A stretch of 64,000 bases of DNA from Roseiarcus sp050012775 (GTDB lineage: Bacteria > Pseudomonadota > Alphaproteobacteria > Rhizobiales > Beijerinckiaceae). The notes under the pieces were generated by a model that saw nothing but the letters and a program-made list of their open reading frames with translations, had not been told where the DNA came from and did no database searches. Below, one piece after another: positions 7,898 through 17,216 of this stretch. The first letter of the stretch is position 1. Every line of letters starts with the position of its first letter. The DNA lies in assembly GCA_050012775.1 (NCBI GenBank), contig JBEKGN010000013.1, positions 62,001-126,000 on the forward strand. Reading direction: 5' to 3'. A program made the position numbers and the translations under genes.

Positions 7898-9550
7898 TTG
7901 AGCATGGACCCGAAGTCCTCCGCGACGTCAGACGCGCCCGCCGCCTCGCCCTGGGGCGCGTTCGGCCACTTGCCGTTCACGGTGATATGGATCGCCAGCA
8001 CGATCTCGCTGATCGGCATCGCGATGTACGACACCGCGTCGGGCTGGCTGATGACGACTCTCAACGCGGATCCGTTGGCGGTCTCGTCGGTGCAGGTCGC
8101 GACCAGTTTGCCGATGTTTCTGTTCACGTTGCCGGCCGGCGCGCTCGCGGACATCATCGACGCGCGCCGGTTTATCATCATCGTCTCGGCGGGGATCGCG
8201 GCGCTGATGGCGACATTCGCGACGCTGGTCTCCCTCGACCTGGCCACGCCGTTCTCGTTGTTGCTGACGACCTTCGTGCTGAGCGGGGCCTGGGCGCTGA
8301 ACGCGCCGGCCTGGCTGTCGATCACCCCGCTCCTCGTGCCCAGGTCGGAACTGGACGGAGCCATCGCCGCCAGCAGTATCGGCTATAATATCAGCCGCGT
8401 GGTGGGCCCCGCGCTGGGAGGCCTCGCGATCGTCGGGTTGGGAATGGCGGCGCCGTTCTGGGCGTTCGCCGCCGCCAACCTCGTGGCGATCGCGGCGTTG
8501 GCGTGGTGGCGTTCTCCGCGAAGGAGCGCCGAAAGCTTGCCGGCGGAGCGTTTGACGAGCGCGGTTCGCACGGGCTTTCGTCACGCCGCGAACAATCAGC
8601 ATCTGCGCGCGACGCTGGTTCGAACGGTCGCCATCTACCCGTTCGCCAGCGCCTATTTGGCGCTGCTGCCTCTCATCGCCCGCCGGCAGATAGGCCAGGG
8701 ACCGGAATTCTACGGCGTTCTGCTTTGCGCGATCAGCGCCGGCGCCATCGCAGGCGCGTTTGCGATCAGACGGCTCAAGGACAAGCTGGGACCCGACCGC
8801 GTCGTCGCCCTCGGGTCGATCGGCATCGCGATCGCGCTCGTCTTGTTCGGGCTGGCGCGCGAGCCGCTGATCGCTCTATGCGCCAGCGTCCTCGCCGGCG
8901 CCTCATGGATCGTCGTCCTGGCGAGTCTTTACGTATCGGCGCAGTTCGCCTTGCCCGATTGGGTGCGCGGGCGCGGGCTTGCGATTTTCCTGACCGTCAT
9001 CTTCGGCTCCATGACGGTCGGCAGCGCGGTATGGGGAAAAATCGCGGCGATGGCGGGTCTTCCCATGGCGCAATTCATCGCGGCGGCCGGCGCGATTTTG
9101 GCCATTCCGCTGACGTGGAGATGGAAACTTCAGACCGGCGCCGGGCTTGACCTTACCCCTTCGATGCATTGGCAGCCCCCCAACTTCACGCGCAAGGTGG
9201 AGAACGATCAAGGGCCGGTCATGGTGAGCGTCGAATATCGCGTCGAGGCGAAGAACCGCTCGGAGTTTCTTGGCCTTCTCGACGAACTGGGGCATGAGCG
9301 CAAGCGCGATGGCGGGTTTGCATGGGGAATTTTCGAGGACGCTGTCGATGAGGGACGATACGTGGAGACATTCTTGATCGAGTCGTGGCTCGAGCTCAGG
9401 CACCTTCGTGAACGCGTGACCAACGCCGATCGCATGCTCGAGGATCGCGTTCGAGGTCTGCTGACCGACGTTCCGCACGTCACCCTTCTCATCGCCGCGG
9501 AGCGCCGCGGCGGTTCGAGGAAGTGGCACGCTCTCCGATCGGGAGGTTGA
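7898..9550 (+). CDS. MFS transporter with C-terminal ABM-like domain, copy 2
   Basis: This is a 550-residue paralog of the transporter at 3378-5048. It has the same 12-helix MFS_3 body (SGWLMTTLNADPLAVSSVQV; the GALADIIDARRFII loop) and the same soluble tail (VSVEYRVEAKNRSEFLGLLD; FLIESWLELRHL). Start is TTG at 7898 or ATG at 7904. The bases around TTG match those around the TTG of copy 1 (GAGATTG, two bases, TTGAGC), which argues for TTG in both. It is followed after 3 bp by a quinone-reductase-like gene, probably in one transcript. The transported compound is unknown. Confidence 0.8.
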   Translation: MSMDPKSSATSDAPAASPWGAFGHLPFTVIWIASTISLIGIAMYDTASGWLMTTLNADPLAVSSVQVATSLPMFLFTLPAGALADIIDARRFIIIVSAGIAALMATFATLVSLDLATPFSLLLTTFVLSGAWALNAPAWLSITPLLVPRSELDGAIAASSIGYNISRVVGPALGGLAIVGLGMAAPFWAFAAANLVAIAALAWWRSPRRSAESLPAERLTSAVRTGFRHAANNQHLRATLVRTVAIYPFASAYLALLPLIARRQIGQGPEFYGVLLCAISAGAIAGAFAIRRLKDKLGPDRVVALGSIGIAIALVLFGLAREPLIALCASVLAGASWIVVLASLYVSAQFALPDWVRGRGLAIFLTVIFGSMTVGSAVWGKIAAMAGLPMAQFIAAAGAILAIPLTWRWKLQTGAGLDLTPSMHWQPPNFTRKVENDQGPVMVSVEYRVEAKNRSEFLGLLDELGHERKRDGGFAWGIFEDAVDEGRYVETFLIESWLELRHLRERVTNADRMLEDRVRGLLTDVPHVTLLIAAERRGGSRKWHALRSGG

Positions 9551-9553
9551 GCG

Positions 9554-10138
9554 ATGCGCGTCCTCGTTCTCTTCGCGCATCCCGTGGAGACCAGTTTCGT
9601 CGCCGCGCTGCATAAGCGGGTCGTCGAGACGCTGCGCGCGCGCGGCCATGAGGTCGACGATCTCGATCTCTACGCCGAAAAGTTCGATCCCTTGCTGTCG
9701 CGCGAGACGCTCCTCCACTATGTCGACGTTTCGAAGAATCGCGCGGAGGTCGTTCCCTATGTCGAGCGGGTGCTCGCCGCCGACGCTCTCGTCCTGGTCT
9801 TCCCCGTATGGTTCGACGGCCTTCCCGCGATCCTGCAAGGCTTTTTCGAACGCGTCTTCCTGCCCGGGGTCAGTTTCAAGATCGACGAGAACGGCCTCTT
9901 TCATCCGATGCTGTGGAACATCAAGCGGCTCGCCGCGGTTTGCACATACGGCGAAAGCCGCCGGCACATATCGCTCAAGGGCGATCCGCCGCGCCGTTTC
10001 GTCCGACAGAACATCGGCGGCGTGATCGCGCCGAAGGGACGCTTTGAATATATCGCCCATTACGACATGAATTTCACGACGCCGGGTCAGCGCGCGCGAT
10101 TCCTCCAGAGGGTGACGCGCGCGTTTCGCGCCTGGTAG
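9554..10138 (+). CDS. NAD(P)H-dependent oxidoreductase, flavodoxin-like fold
   Basis: This is a 194-residue protein. MRVLVLFAHPVETSFVAALH is the opening of the NQO1/MdaB-type flavodoxin-like fold (HP-x2-SF motif). It is followed by DDLDLYAEKFDPLLS, then LVFPVWFDGLPAILQGFFERV, the W-P-capped FMN-binding and substrate region. Such enzymes reduce quinones or related compounds with two electrons from NAD(P)H. It begins 3 bp after the MFS gene stop, so the pair is likely co-transcribed and may deal with the same redox-active compound (inference). It is convergent with cbbR. Confidence 0.85.
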   Translation: MRVLVLFAHPVETSFVAALHKRVVETLRARGHEVDDLDLYAEKFDPLLSRETLLHYVDVSKNRAEVVPYVERVLAADALVLVFPVWFDGLPAILQGFFERVFLPGVSFKIDENGLFHPMLWNIKRLAAVCTYGESRRHISLKGDPPRRFVRQNIGGVIAPKGRFEYIAHYDMNFTTPGQRARFLQRVTRAFRAW

Positions 10139-10204
10139 CTCGGGCGGCGTCTTTTTTCGGCGCCTTGCGATGGCGTCGGCGCGCGCGGCCGCGCCGGGAA
10201 GGAC

Positions 10205-11179
10205 TCAGCCGGCCTTCGCCGCGAGACCCCCTTCGCTTGCGCCGACGCCCTGCGGCAGAAATTCGGCGCCGTGCGCCTCGGCGAAATCGCGGAACGCGCT
10301 CGCCGCCGGCGACAGCGGGCGATCGGTGCGGTGCACGACGAACCACTGGCGGACGATCGGCAAGCCCTCGACGTCGAGACAGGCGAGTCGTCCATCGGCG
10401 AGTTCCGCGGCGATCGTGTGGGCGGAGATCAGGGCGATGCCGAGCCCGGCCATCACGGCCTGCTTGATCGTTTCGTTGGAGCCGAGCTCCATGCCGAGTT
10501 GCACGCGGCGGATTTCGGTGTCGCCGATGAAATATTCGAACAGCGACCGCGTTCCCGAACCCGGTTCGCGAAAGAGAAACGCTTCGCCCGCCAATTGCTG
10601 ACGGGCGATGCGGCCGGCGCCGGCGAGTCGGTGGCCGGGAGGGGCGATCATCACGTAAGGGTGCGGACCGAGCGCGACCTTGGCGATCGGCATGTCCGCC
10701 GGCGGGCGTCCGGCGAGCGCGATTTCGACGTCCATGGCCCTCAAGGAATCGATCGTTTGCGCGCGATTGCCGATGAGGAAGCGCAATTCGAGCTTGGGAT
10801 GGCGCGCCAGGAAGCCGGCGATCAGGCGCGGCGCGAAATATTTGGCGGTGGAGACGACGCCGACCGACAGCCGTCCGCCCTGGCCCGTCTTGACCGCGTG
10901 CATCGCCTCGACGAATTCGCGCACCGCGCGTTCGATGCCGCCGGCCGCTTCGAGCGCGACCCGGCCCGATGTGTTGAGGCGCAATCCCGCCGAAGTCCGA
11001 TCGAACAGGGGCAGTCCGACCACGCTCTCCAGCCCTTTGAGCCGCGCGGTCAGCGCCGCAGGGGTCATGTTGAGATCGGCCGCCGCGCCGACCAGGGAGC
11101 CCGCCTCGGCGATGGCTTGCAGCGTGTCGATTTGTTGCAGCGTCAAAGCGCGAATGGCGTCGATCCTCGGCGTATTCAA
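10205..11179 (-). CDS. cbbR: LysR-type regulator CbbR
   Basis: This is a 324-residue LysR-family protein: a winged-helix N-terminus (LTLQQIDTLQAIAEAGSL, then AALTARLKGLESVVG) and a periplasmic-binding-like effector domain. It is transcribed divergently from cbbF, the standard place for the Calvin-cycle activator, which senses metabolites such as RuBP or NADPH in studied relatives. The assignment rests on family plus position; the effector is not visible. The start is TTG at 11179, since no ATG or GTG lies upstream in frame; a start at the TTG before TLQQ is also possible. The cbbR-cbbF gap is 113 bp. Confidence 0.88.
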   Translation of the reverse strand: MNTPRIDAIRALTLQQIDTLQAIAEAGSLVGAAADLNMTPAALTARLKGLESVVGLPLFDRTSAGLRLNTSGRVALEAAGGIERAVREFVEAMHAVKTGQGGRLSVGVVSTAKYFAPRLIAGFLARHPKLELRFLIGNRAQTIDSLRAMDVEIALAGRPPADMPIAKVALGPHPYVMIAPPGHRLAGAGRIARQQLAGEAFLFREPGSGTRSLFEYFIGDTEIRRVQLGMELGSNETIKQAVMAGLGIALISAHTIAAELADGRLACLDVEGLPIVRQWFVVHRTDRPLSPAASAFRDFAEAHGAEFLPQGVGASEGGLAAKAG

Positions 11180-11292
11180 TATTTTCTAATGGAAATCAAA
11201 AATAAGTCAGTTTTCTTTCAAGCGCAAGGCGTCATATTCGCGCCTGCCGCGCAACGGGTCCGTCGAGGCCGGCGGCGCGGCAAGGAGGAGCC
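11180..11292. promoter_or_regulatory. cbbR-cbbF divergent control region
   Basis: This is a 113-bp gap, AT-rich from about 11173 to 11220, unlike the flanking DNA. It holds an imperfect inverted repeat, ATTTTC-TAAT-GGAAAT (11181-11196), and several T-N11-A LysR-type spacings. I do not find a perfect TNA-N7-TNA CbbR box. Position between cbbR and the operon makes it the expected CbbR binding region. An AAGGAGGAG Shine-Dalgarno sequence precedes the cbbF ATG. Confidence 0.6.
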
Positions 11293-12336
11293 ATGACCGA
11301 ATTCGAGACGATAGGTCAGGATCTGGGCGAGTTTCTCAGCCGTCACGGCGCGCCGGCGCCGGCGCGAGTCGTGGAGGCCTTCGCGCGGGCCGCGATCCCG
11401 GTCGCGCATCTCATTCGGCGCGGCCCGCTGGCCGGCGCGATGGAAGTCGCCCTCGGCGCCGCCAATCCCGACGGCGACGCCCAGAAGGCGCTCGACCTCT
11501 TCGCCGACAAGGCGTTCGAACAGGGTTTGCGCGGCTGCCGCGTTCGCGCCTTCGTGTCCGAGATGCGCGACGCCCCGACGATCGTCGATCCCGAGGGCGA
11601 ACTGCTCGTCGCGCTCGATCCGCTCGACGGATCGTCGAATATCGACGCCAACATTTCGATCGGCTCGATCTTTACCGCGCTCGACGCCCCCGCGGGCGGC
11701 GGCGCGAGCGCGCAGGATTTCCTGCAGCCGGGGAACCGGCAACGCGCCGCCGGCTTCGTCATCTATGGGCCGCGGACTTGCCTCGTCTTCACCACCGGCG
11801 CGGGAACGCACGTGGCGACCCTCGATCCGGACGCTGGGACGTTCCGCATGTCGCGGTTGAATCTGCATATCCGCGAGGGCTCCGCCGAATTCGCGATCGA
11901 CGCGTCGAACTCCCGGCATTGGCCCGAACCGGTCCGCGCCTATGTCGACGATTGCGTCATGGGCGACGAAGGGCCGCGCGGCAAGAATTTCAACATGCGC
12001 TGGATCGCCTCGATGGTCGCCGACGCCTATCGGATCATCGTGCGCGGCGGCGTCTGCCTCTACCCCGACGACGCCCGCGCCGGCCACGCCAAGGGGCGGC
12101 TGCGGCTTCTCTACGAAGCCAATCCGATCGCCATGCTGGTCGAGCAGGCGGGCGGGCTGGCGATCGACGGCGTCAACCGCATTCTCGACGTCGCGCCCAC
12201 GAGCATCCATGCGCGCACCCCCTTCATCTTCGGCTCGATCGACAAGGTCGAACGGGTCAAACGCTATTTTCTTCACGGCGATCATTCGGCGGAACGCTCG
12301 CCGCTTTTCGGCAAGCGCGGCCTGTTGCGCAACTGA
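11293..12336 (+). CDS. cbbF: Fructose-1,6-bisphosphatase class I
   Basis: This is a 347-residue enzyme that hydrolyses fructose-1,6-bisphosphate (and possibly sedoheptulose-1,7-bisphosphate) in the Calvin cycle. The metal and substrate motif LVALDPLDGSSNIDANISIG (about residues 104-123) is the class I signature, and GGLAIDG with RTPFIFGS closes the C-terminal domain. It is the first gene of the cbb operon, 23 bp upstream of cbbP, with a strong AAGGAGGAG ribosome binding site. Length is normal for CbbF. Expression is presumably under CbbR. Confidence 0.96.
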   Translation: MTEFETIGQDLGEFLSRHGAPAPARVVEAFARAAIPVAHLIRRGPLAGAMEVALGAANPDGDAQKALDLFADKAFEQGLRGCRVRAFVSEMRDAPTIVDPEGELLVALDPLDGSSNIDANISIGSIFTALDAPAGGGASAQDFLQPGNRQRAAGFVIYGPRTCLVFTTGAGTHVATLDPDAGTFRMSRLNLHIREGSAEFAIDASNSRHWPEPVRAYVDDCVMGDEGPRGKNFNMRWIASMVADAYRIIVRGGVCLYPDDARAGHAKGRLRLLYEANPIAMLVEQAGGLAIDGVNRILDVAPTSIHARTPFIFGSIDKVERVKRYFLHGDHSAERSPLFGKRGLLRN

Positions 12337-12359
12337 CGTTCGATTTTGGGGAAAGTCCG

Positions 12360-13235
12360 ATGTCTCTCAAGCATCCGATCATCGCGATCACCGGTTCGTC
12401 CGGCGCCGGCACCACGTCGGTCAAGCGCACTTTCGAGCAGATCTTTCGCCGCGAGAAGGTCGAGCCCGTCTACATCGAGGGCGACGCTTTCCATCGCTGG
12501 GACCGCATGGAGATGCGCGAGCGGATGAAGGAGGCCGCCAAGCGCGGCGACAACCACTACAGCCATTTCGGCGCCGACGCGAACCTCCTCGACGAGCTCG
12601 AGAAGACCTTCGCCGAATACGCCGCGAGCGGCGGCGGCCGCACACGCAACTATATCCACGACGCGGAAGAAGCCGAAATCCACGGCTGTCCGCCGGGGAC
12701 GTTCACGCCCTGGCGCGAATTCGCGCCGGGATCGGACCTGCTGTTCTACGAGGGCCTGCACGGCTGCGTCGTCTCCGACAAGGTGAACGTCGCCCAGCAC
12801 GTCGATCTGAAGATCGGCGTCGTTCCCGTCATCAATCTCGAATGGATTCAGAAGCTGTTTCGCGACCGCTCGGCGCGCGGCTATTCGACCGAGGCGGTGA
12901 CCGACACGATTCTTCGGCGCATGCCCGATTACCTCACCTACATCTGCCCGCAATTCTCCGAGACGAACATCAATTTCCAACGCGTGCCGACCGTCGACAC
13001 GTCGAATCCGTTCATCGCGCGATGGATCCCGACGCCGGACGAATCGATGGTGGTCATCCGGTTCAGCAATCCGCGCGGGATCGACTTCCCCTACCTCCTC
13101 TCGATGATCGACGGCAGCTTCATGAGCCGAGCCAATTCGATCGTGGTTCCCGGCGGCAAGCTCGACATCGCGATGCAGCTGATCCTGACGCCGATGATCC
13201 TGAAACTCGTGGAACGCCGTCGGCGCGCGATCTGA
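12360..13235 (+). CDS. cbbP: Phosphoribulokinase
   Basis: This is a 291-residue enzyme making ribulose-1,5-bisphosphate from ribulose-5-phosphate and ATP, the committing step of the cycle. The P-loop is AITGSSGAGTTSVKRTF (about residues 8-24). HRWDRMEMRERM and LFYEGLHGCVV follow, as in the bacterial, octameric, allosterically regulated PRK class of about 290 residues. The reading frame is open far upstream into cbbF, but the ATG at 12360 follows a GGGGAAAG ribosome binding site and gives the family N-terminus. cbbT begins 24 bp later. Confidence 0.96.
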   Translation: MSLKHPIIAITGSSGAGTTSVKRTFEQIFRREKVEPVYIEGDAFHRWDRMEMRERMKEAAKRGDNHYSHFGADANLLDELEKTFAEYAASGGGRTRNYIHDAEEAEIHGCPPGTFTPWREFAPGSDLLFYEGLHGCVVSDKVNVAQHVDLKIGVVPVINLEWIQKLFRDRSARGYSTEAVTDTILRRMPDYLTYICPQFSETNINFQRVPTVDTSNPFIARWIPTPDESMVVIRFSNPRGIDFPYLLSMIDGSFMSRANSIVVPGGKLDIAMQLILTPMILKLVERRRRAI

Positions 13236-13259
13236 GCAGAAACGCGGAAAGGTCAGACT

Positions 13260-15254
13260 ATGAACGCGATTGAAAAGACGACGACGCCCGCGGTCCCGCA
13301 CGCCGTCATGGCCAATGCGATCCGCTTCCTCGCGATGGACGCGGTGGAGCGCGCCAAATCCGGCCATCCCGGCATGCCGATGGGCATGGCCGACGTCGCC
13401 ACGGTGCTGTTTGCGCGCGTGATGAAATTCGACCCCGCGGCGCCCCATTGGCCCGATCGCGACCGCTTCGTGCTGTCGGCGGGGCACGGCTCGATGCTGC
13501 AATACGCGATCCATTACCTCGTCGGCTATCCCGACATGACCATCGACGAAATCAAGCGCTTTCGCCAACTCGGCGCGAAGACGGCGGGGCATCCCGAGTA
13601 CGGGCACGCGCTGGGAGTGGAGACGACGACCGGGCCGCTCGGCCAAGGCCTGGCGACGGCGGTCGGCATGGCGATCGCCGAGCGCGCTCTGGCCGCCCGC
13701 TTCGGCGCCGAACTCGTCGATCACCACACCTACGTCATCGCCGGCGACGGCTGTCTGATGGAAGGCGTCAGTCAGGAAGCGATCGACCTCGCCGGACACT
13801 TGAAGCTGAGCCGGCTCATCGTGCTCTGGGACGACAACAAGATCACCATCGACGGCAGCGCCACGCTTTCCACCAGCACGGACCAACGGGCGCGCTTCGA
13901 GGCCTCCGGCTGGCATACTCTGGCGGTCGACGGTCACGATTCGGGCGCGGTGATAGCCGCGCTCGACGCCGCCAAGAAACAGTCGCGCCCGACCCTCATC
14001 GCCTGCCGCACCACGATCGGCTTCGGCGCCCCCAGCAAGCAGGGATCGGAATCGACCCACGGCGCGCCGCTCGGCGCCGCCGAGATCGAAGCGGCGCGGG
14101 CCAATCTCGATTGGCCGTGGCCGCCTTTCGAGATCCCTGAGGACTGCCTCGCCGCCTGGCGGGCCGCCGGCAGGCGAGCCGAACGCCAGCGCGAATTGTG
14201 GGAAGCGCGGCTCGCCGCTCATCCCGAGCGCGAACGCTTCGCGCGCGCCCTTTCGGGCGAGATTCCCGCGGAGTTTTCCCAGCGCATGGCCGAATTCAAG
14301 GCGGGCCTCGTCGCCAAGGCCCCGTCGGTGGCGACGCGCAAGGCCTCGGAAATGACCCTCGAAGTCGTCAACGCCGCGATCCCCATGACGCTCGGCGGTT
14401 CGGCCGATCTCACCCATTCCAACCTGACGATCACCAAGGGCATGGCGTCGCTGACGGCGGGCGACTTTTCGGGGCGCTACGTGCGCTATGGCGTCCGCGA
14501 ATTCGGCATGGCGGCGGCGATGAACGGCATCGCGCTGCACGGCGGTTTCATTCCCTATGGCGGAACGTTCCTCGTCTTCAGCGACTACGCGCGCGGCGCC
14601 ATTCGTCTTTCCGCGCTGATGGGCAAGCAGGTGATCTACGTCCTCACCCACGATTCCATCGGGCTGGGCGAAGACGGGCCGACGCATCAGCCGGTCGAAC
14701 ATGTCGCGATGCTGCGCGCCACGCCGAACCTCAATGTGTTCCGTCCCTGCGACGCGGTGGAGACCGCCGAGTGCTGGGAGTTGGCGCTCGCCGCCAGCGA
14801 GACGCCGTCCGCGCTCGTTCTGTCGCGCCAGAATCTGCCGACCCTGCGCAAGGCGCACGAGGTCAACAGGAGCGCGCTCGGCGCCTATGTCCTGAGGGAA
14901 GCCGACGGTCCCAGGGATCTGACGCTCATCGCGACGGGATCGGAAGTCGCGCTCGCGGTCGAAGCCGCGACGGCCCTTCTCGCGCTCGGCAAGCGCGCGG
15001 CGGTCGTTTCGATGCCGTGCTGGGAGCTCTTCGAGAGCCAACCCTGGAGCTATCGCCGCGAAGTGCTGGGAACGGCGCCGCGCATCGCCATCGAAGCGCT
15101 CTGCCGGTTCGGCTGGGATCGCTGGATCGGCGAACGCGGCGCCTTCATCGGCATGCCCGGCTTCGGCGCCAGCGCGCCGGCCGCCGATCTCTACAAGCAT
15201 TTCGGCATCACCGTCGACGCGGTCGTCGCGACGGCGGCGACGCTGACGCACTGA
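13260..15254 (+). CDS. cbbT: Transketolase
   Basis: This is a 664-residue thiamine-diphosphate enzyme of sugar-phosphate rearrangement in the cycle. Visible motifs are SGHPGMPMGMADVATVLF, the ThDP motif GDGCLMEGVSQEA (about residues 161-173), the pyrimidine-domain EFGMAAAMNGIALHGG and the substrate region HDSIGLGEDGPTHQPVE. Full length and ungapped. In many related operons cbbT is followed by the aldolase gene cbbA; here the next gene is cbbL, only 67 bp downstream. Confidence 0.95.
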   Translation: MNAIEKTTTPAVPHAVMANAIRFLAMDAVERAKSGHPGMPMGMADVATVLFARVMKFDPAAPHWPDRDRFVLSAGHGSMLQYAIHYLVGYPDMTIDEIKRFRQLGAKTAGHPEYGHALGVETTTGPLGQGLATAVGMAIAERALAARFGAELVDHHTYVIAGDGCLMEGVSQEAIDLAGHLKLSRLIVLWDDNKITIDGSATLSTSTDQRARFEASGWHTLAVDGHDSGAVIAALDAAKKQSRPTLIACRTTIGFGAPSKQGSESTHGAPLGAAEIEAARANLDWPWPPFEIPEDCLAAWRAAGRRAERQRELWEARLAAHPERERFARALSGEIPAEFSQRMAEFKAGLVAKAPSVATRKASEMTLEVVNAAIPMTLGGSADLTHSNLTITKGMASLTAGDFSGRYVRYGVREFGMAAAMNGIALHGGFIPYGGTFLVFSDYARGAIRLSALMGKQVIYVLTHDSIGLGEDGPTHQPVEHVAMLRATPNLNVFRPCDAVETAECWELALAASETPSALVLSRQNLPTLRKAHEVNRSALGAYVLREADGPRDLTLIATGSEVALAVEAATALLALGKRAAVVSMPCWELFESQPWSYRREVLGTAPRIAIEALCRFGWDRWIGERGAFIGMPGFGASAPAADLYKHFGITVDAVVATAATLTH

Positions 15255-15321
15255 AGGTCCAACGAAACATCCGAGCGGCGCGCGTCCCGAACCCCGCGCG
15301 CCCGATCGACAGGAGAAAGCC

Positions 15322-16785
15322 ATGAACACCCAGCCGTCGCAAACCGTCACCGGCAAGGACCGCTACAAGTCCGGCGTGATGGAATATCGCAAGATGGGCT
15401 ATTGGGAGCCCGATTACACGCCCAAGGAGACCGACATCATCGCCTGTTTCCGCGTCAGCCCGCAGGACGGCGTCGACCCGATCGAGGCCTCCGCGGCGGT
15501 GGCGGGCGAATCCTCGACCGCGACCTGGACGGTGGTGTGGACGGACCGTCTCACCGCGAGCGAGAAATATCGCGGCAAGTGCTACCGGGTCGATCCCGTG
15601 CCGGGCGCGCCGGGTCAGTATTTCGCCTATATCGCCTATGATCTCGACCTGTTCGAATCGGGATCGATCGCCAATCTCTCGGCTTCGATCATCGGCAACG
15701 TGTTCGGCTTCAAGCCGCTGAAGGCGCTGCGGTTGGAGGACATGCGTTTTCCCGTCGCCTACGTGAAGACCTATCAGGGTCCCGCGACCGGCATCGTCGT
15801 CGAGCGCGAGCGCCTCGACAAGTTCGGCCGGCCGCTGCTCGGCGCGACGATCAAGCCCAAGCTCGGGCTCTCCGGGCGCAACTACGGCCGCGTCGTCTAC
15901 GAAGCGCTGAAGGGCGGGCTCGACTTCACCAAGGACGACGAGAACATCAACTCGCAGCCCTTCATGCATTGGCGCGAGCGCTTCCTCTATTGCATGGAGG
16001 CGGTCAACCGCGCTCAGGCGATGTCCGGCGAGATCAAGGGCACCTATCTCAACGTGACCGGCGCAACGATGGAGGACATGTACGAGCGCGCCGAATTCGC
16101 CAAGGAGCTCGGCTCCTGCGTCGTCATGATCGATCTCGTCATCGGCTACACCGCCATCCAGTCGATGGCGAAATGGGCGCGCAGGAACGACATGATCCTG
16201 CATCTGCACCGCGCGGGCCACAGCACCTATACGCGGCAGAAGACGCACGGCGTTTCGTTCCGCGTCATCGCCAAATGGATGCGTCTGGCGGGCGTCGACC
16301 ACATTCACGCCGGCACGGTCGTCGGCAAGCTCGAGGGCGATCCGGCCACGACCATCGGCTATTACGACATCTGCCGCGAGGACTTTAATCCGATGCGGCT
16401 CGATCACGGCATCTTCTTCGATCAGCATTGGGCGTCGATGAACAAGGTGATGCCGGTCGCCTCGGGCGGCATCCACGCCGGCCAGATGCATCAGCTGCTC
16501 AATCTGTTCGGCGACGACGTCGTGCTGCAGTTCGGCGGCGGCACGATCGGCCATCCCGCGGGCATCCATGCGGGCGCCACCGCCAACCGCGTCGCGCTCG
16601 AGGCGATGGTGTTCGCGCGCAACGCCGGCCGCGACTATGTCAACGAGGGTCCGACCATTCTCGCCGAGGCGGCCAAGACCTGCACGCCGCTGCGCCAGGC
16701 GCTCGACGTCTGGGGCAACGTGACGTTCAACTACGCCTCGACCGACCAGCTCGATTATGTCCCCACCGCGCAGGTCGCGGGCTAA
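15322..16785 (+). CDS. cbbL: RuBisCO large subunit, red-type form IC
   Basis: This is a 487-residue catalytic subunit fixing CO2 onto RuBP. The first-domain GATIKPKLGLSGRNYGR, the carbamylated-Lys motif GGLDFTKDDENINSQPF and the loop-6 Lys in AGTVVGKLEGDP are all intact, so it is a genuine carboxylase and not a RuBisCO-like protein. Length, the N-terminus ending in YKSGVMEYRKMGYWEPDY, and association with CbbX place it in the form IC/ID (red) lineage. It has an AGGAGA ribosome binding site and is separated from cbbS by 11 bp. Confidence 0.98.
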   Translation: MNTQPSQTVTGKDRYKSGVMEYRKMGYWEPDYTPKETDIIACFRVSPQDGVDPIEASAAVAGESSTATWTVVWTDRLTASEKYRGKCYRVDPVPGAPGQYFAYIAYDLDLFESGSIANLSASIIGNVFGFKPLKALRLEDMRFPVAYVKTYQGPATGIVVERERLDKFGRPLLGATIKPKLGLSGRNYGRVVYEALKGGLDFTKDDENINSQPFMHWRERFLYCMEAVNRAQAMSGEIKGTYLNVTGATMEDMYERAEFAKELGSCVVMIDLVIGYTAIQSMAKWARRNDMILHLHRAGHSTYTRQKTHGVSFRVIAKWMRLAGVDHIHAGTVVGKLEGDPATTIGYYDICREDFNPMRLDHGIFFDQHWASMNKVMPVASGGIHAGQMHQLLNLFGDDVVLQFGGGTIGHPAGIHAGATANRVALEAMVFARNAGRDYVNEGPTILAEAAKTCTPLRQALDVWGNVTFNYASTDQLDYVPTAQVAG

Positions 16786-16796
16786 GGAGATTTCCC

Positions 16797-17216
16797 ATGC
16801 GCATCACCCAGGGTTGCTTTTCGTTTCTGCCGGATTTGACCGACGACCAGATCGAGTCGCAGGTGCAGTATTGTCTCGACAACGGCTGGGCGGTGAACCT
16901 CGAGTTCACCGACGATCCTCATCCCCGCAACACCTTTTGGGAGATGTGGGGCCTGCCAATGTTCGATCTCAAGGACGCCAAGGGCGTGTTGATGGAATTG
17001 CAGGCGTGCCGAAAGGTCTACGGCGACCGCTATATCCGGTTGTCGGCGTTCGACGCCTCGCACGGCTGGGAGTCGGTGCGCATTTCCTTCATCGTCAACC
17101 GGCCGCAAAACGAAGACGGTTTCCGTCTCGAACGGATGGAGGGCCGCGGCCGCGAACAGCGCTACACGACGCGCGCTTACGCGACCGACAAGCCCGAGGG
17201 AAAGCGCTACTCATGA
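16797..17216 (+). CDS. cbbS: RuBisCO small subunit, red-type
   Basis: This is a 139-residue small subunit starting MRITQGCFSFLPDLTDDQI at the ATG at 16797, behind AAGGAGA. The length and the extended C-terminal hairpin (from about residue 115, ending in DKPEGKRYS) are characters of the red-type small subunit, which assembles with CbbL into the L8S8 enzyme. Its TGA stop overlaps the cbbX start (ATGA), pointing to coupled translation. Confidence 0.97.
   Translation: MRITQGCFSFLPDLTDDQIESQVQYCLDNGWAVNLEFTDDPHPRNTFWEMWGLPMFDLKDAKGVLMELQACRKVYGDRYIRLSAFDASHGWESVRISFIVNRPQNEDGFRLERMEGRGREQRYTTRAYATDKPEGKRYS

Noticed and set aside
12282..15356. Minus-strand open frame of about 1,020 codons across cbbP and cbbT
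   Set aside because: It is antisense to cbbP and cbbT, which have complete motifs. High GC with third-position G/C bias opens long false frames on the opposite strand; this one is Arg-rich and has no domain.
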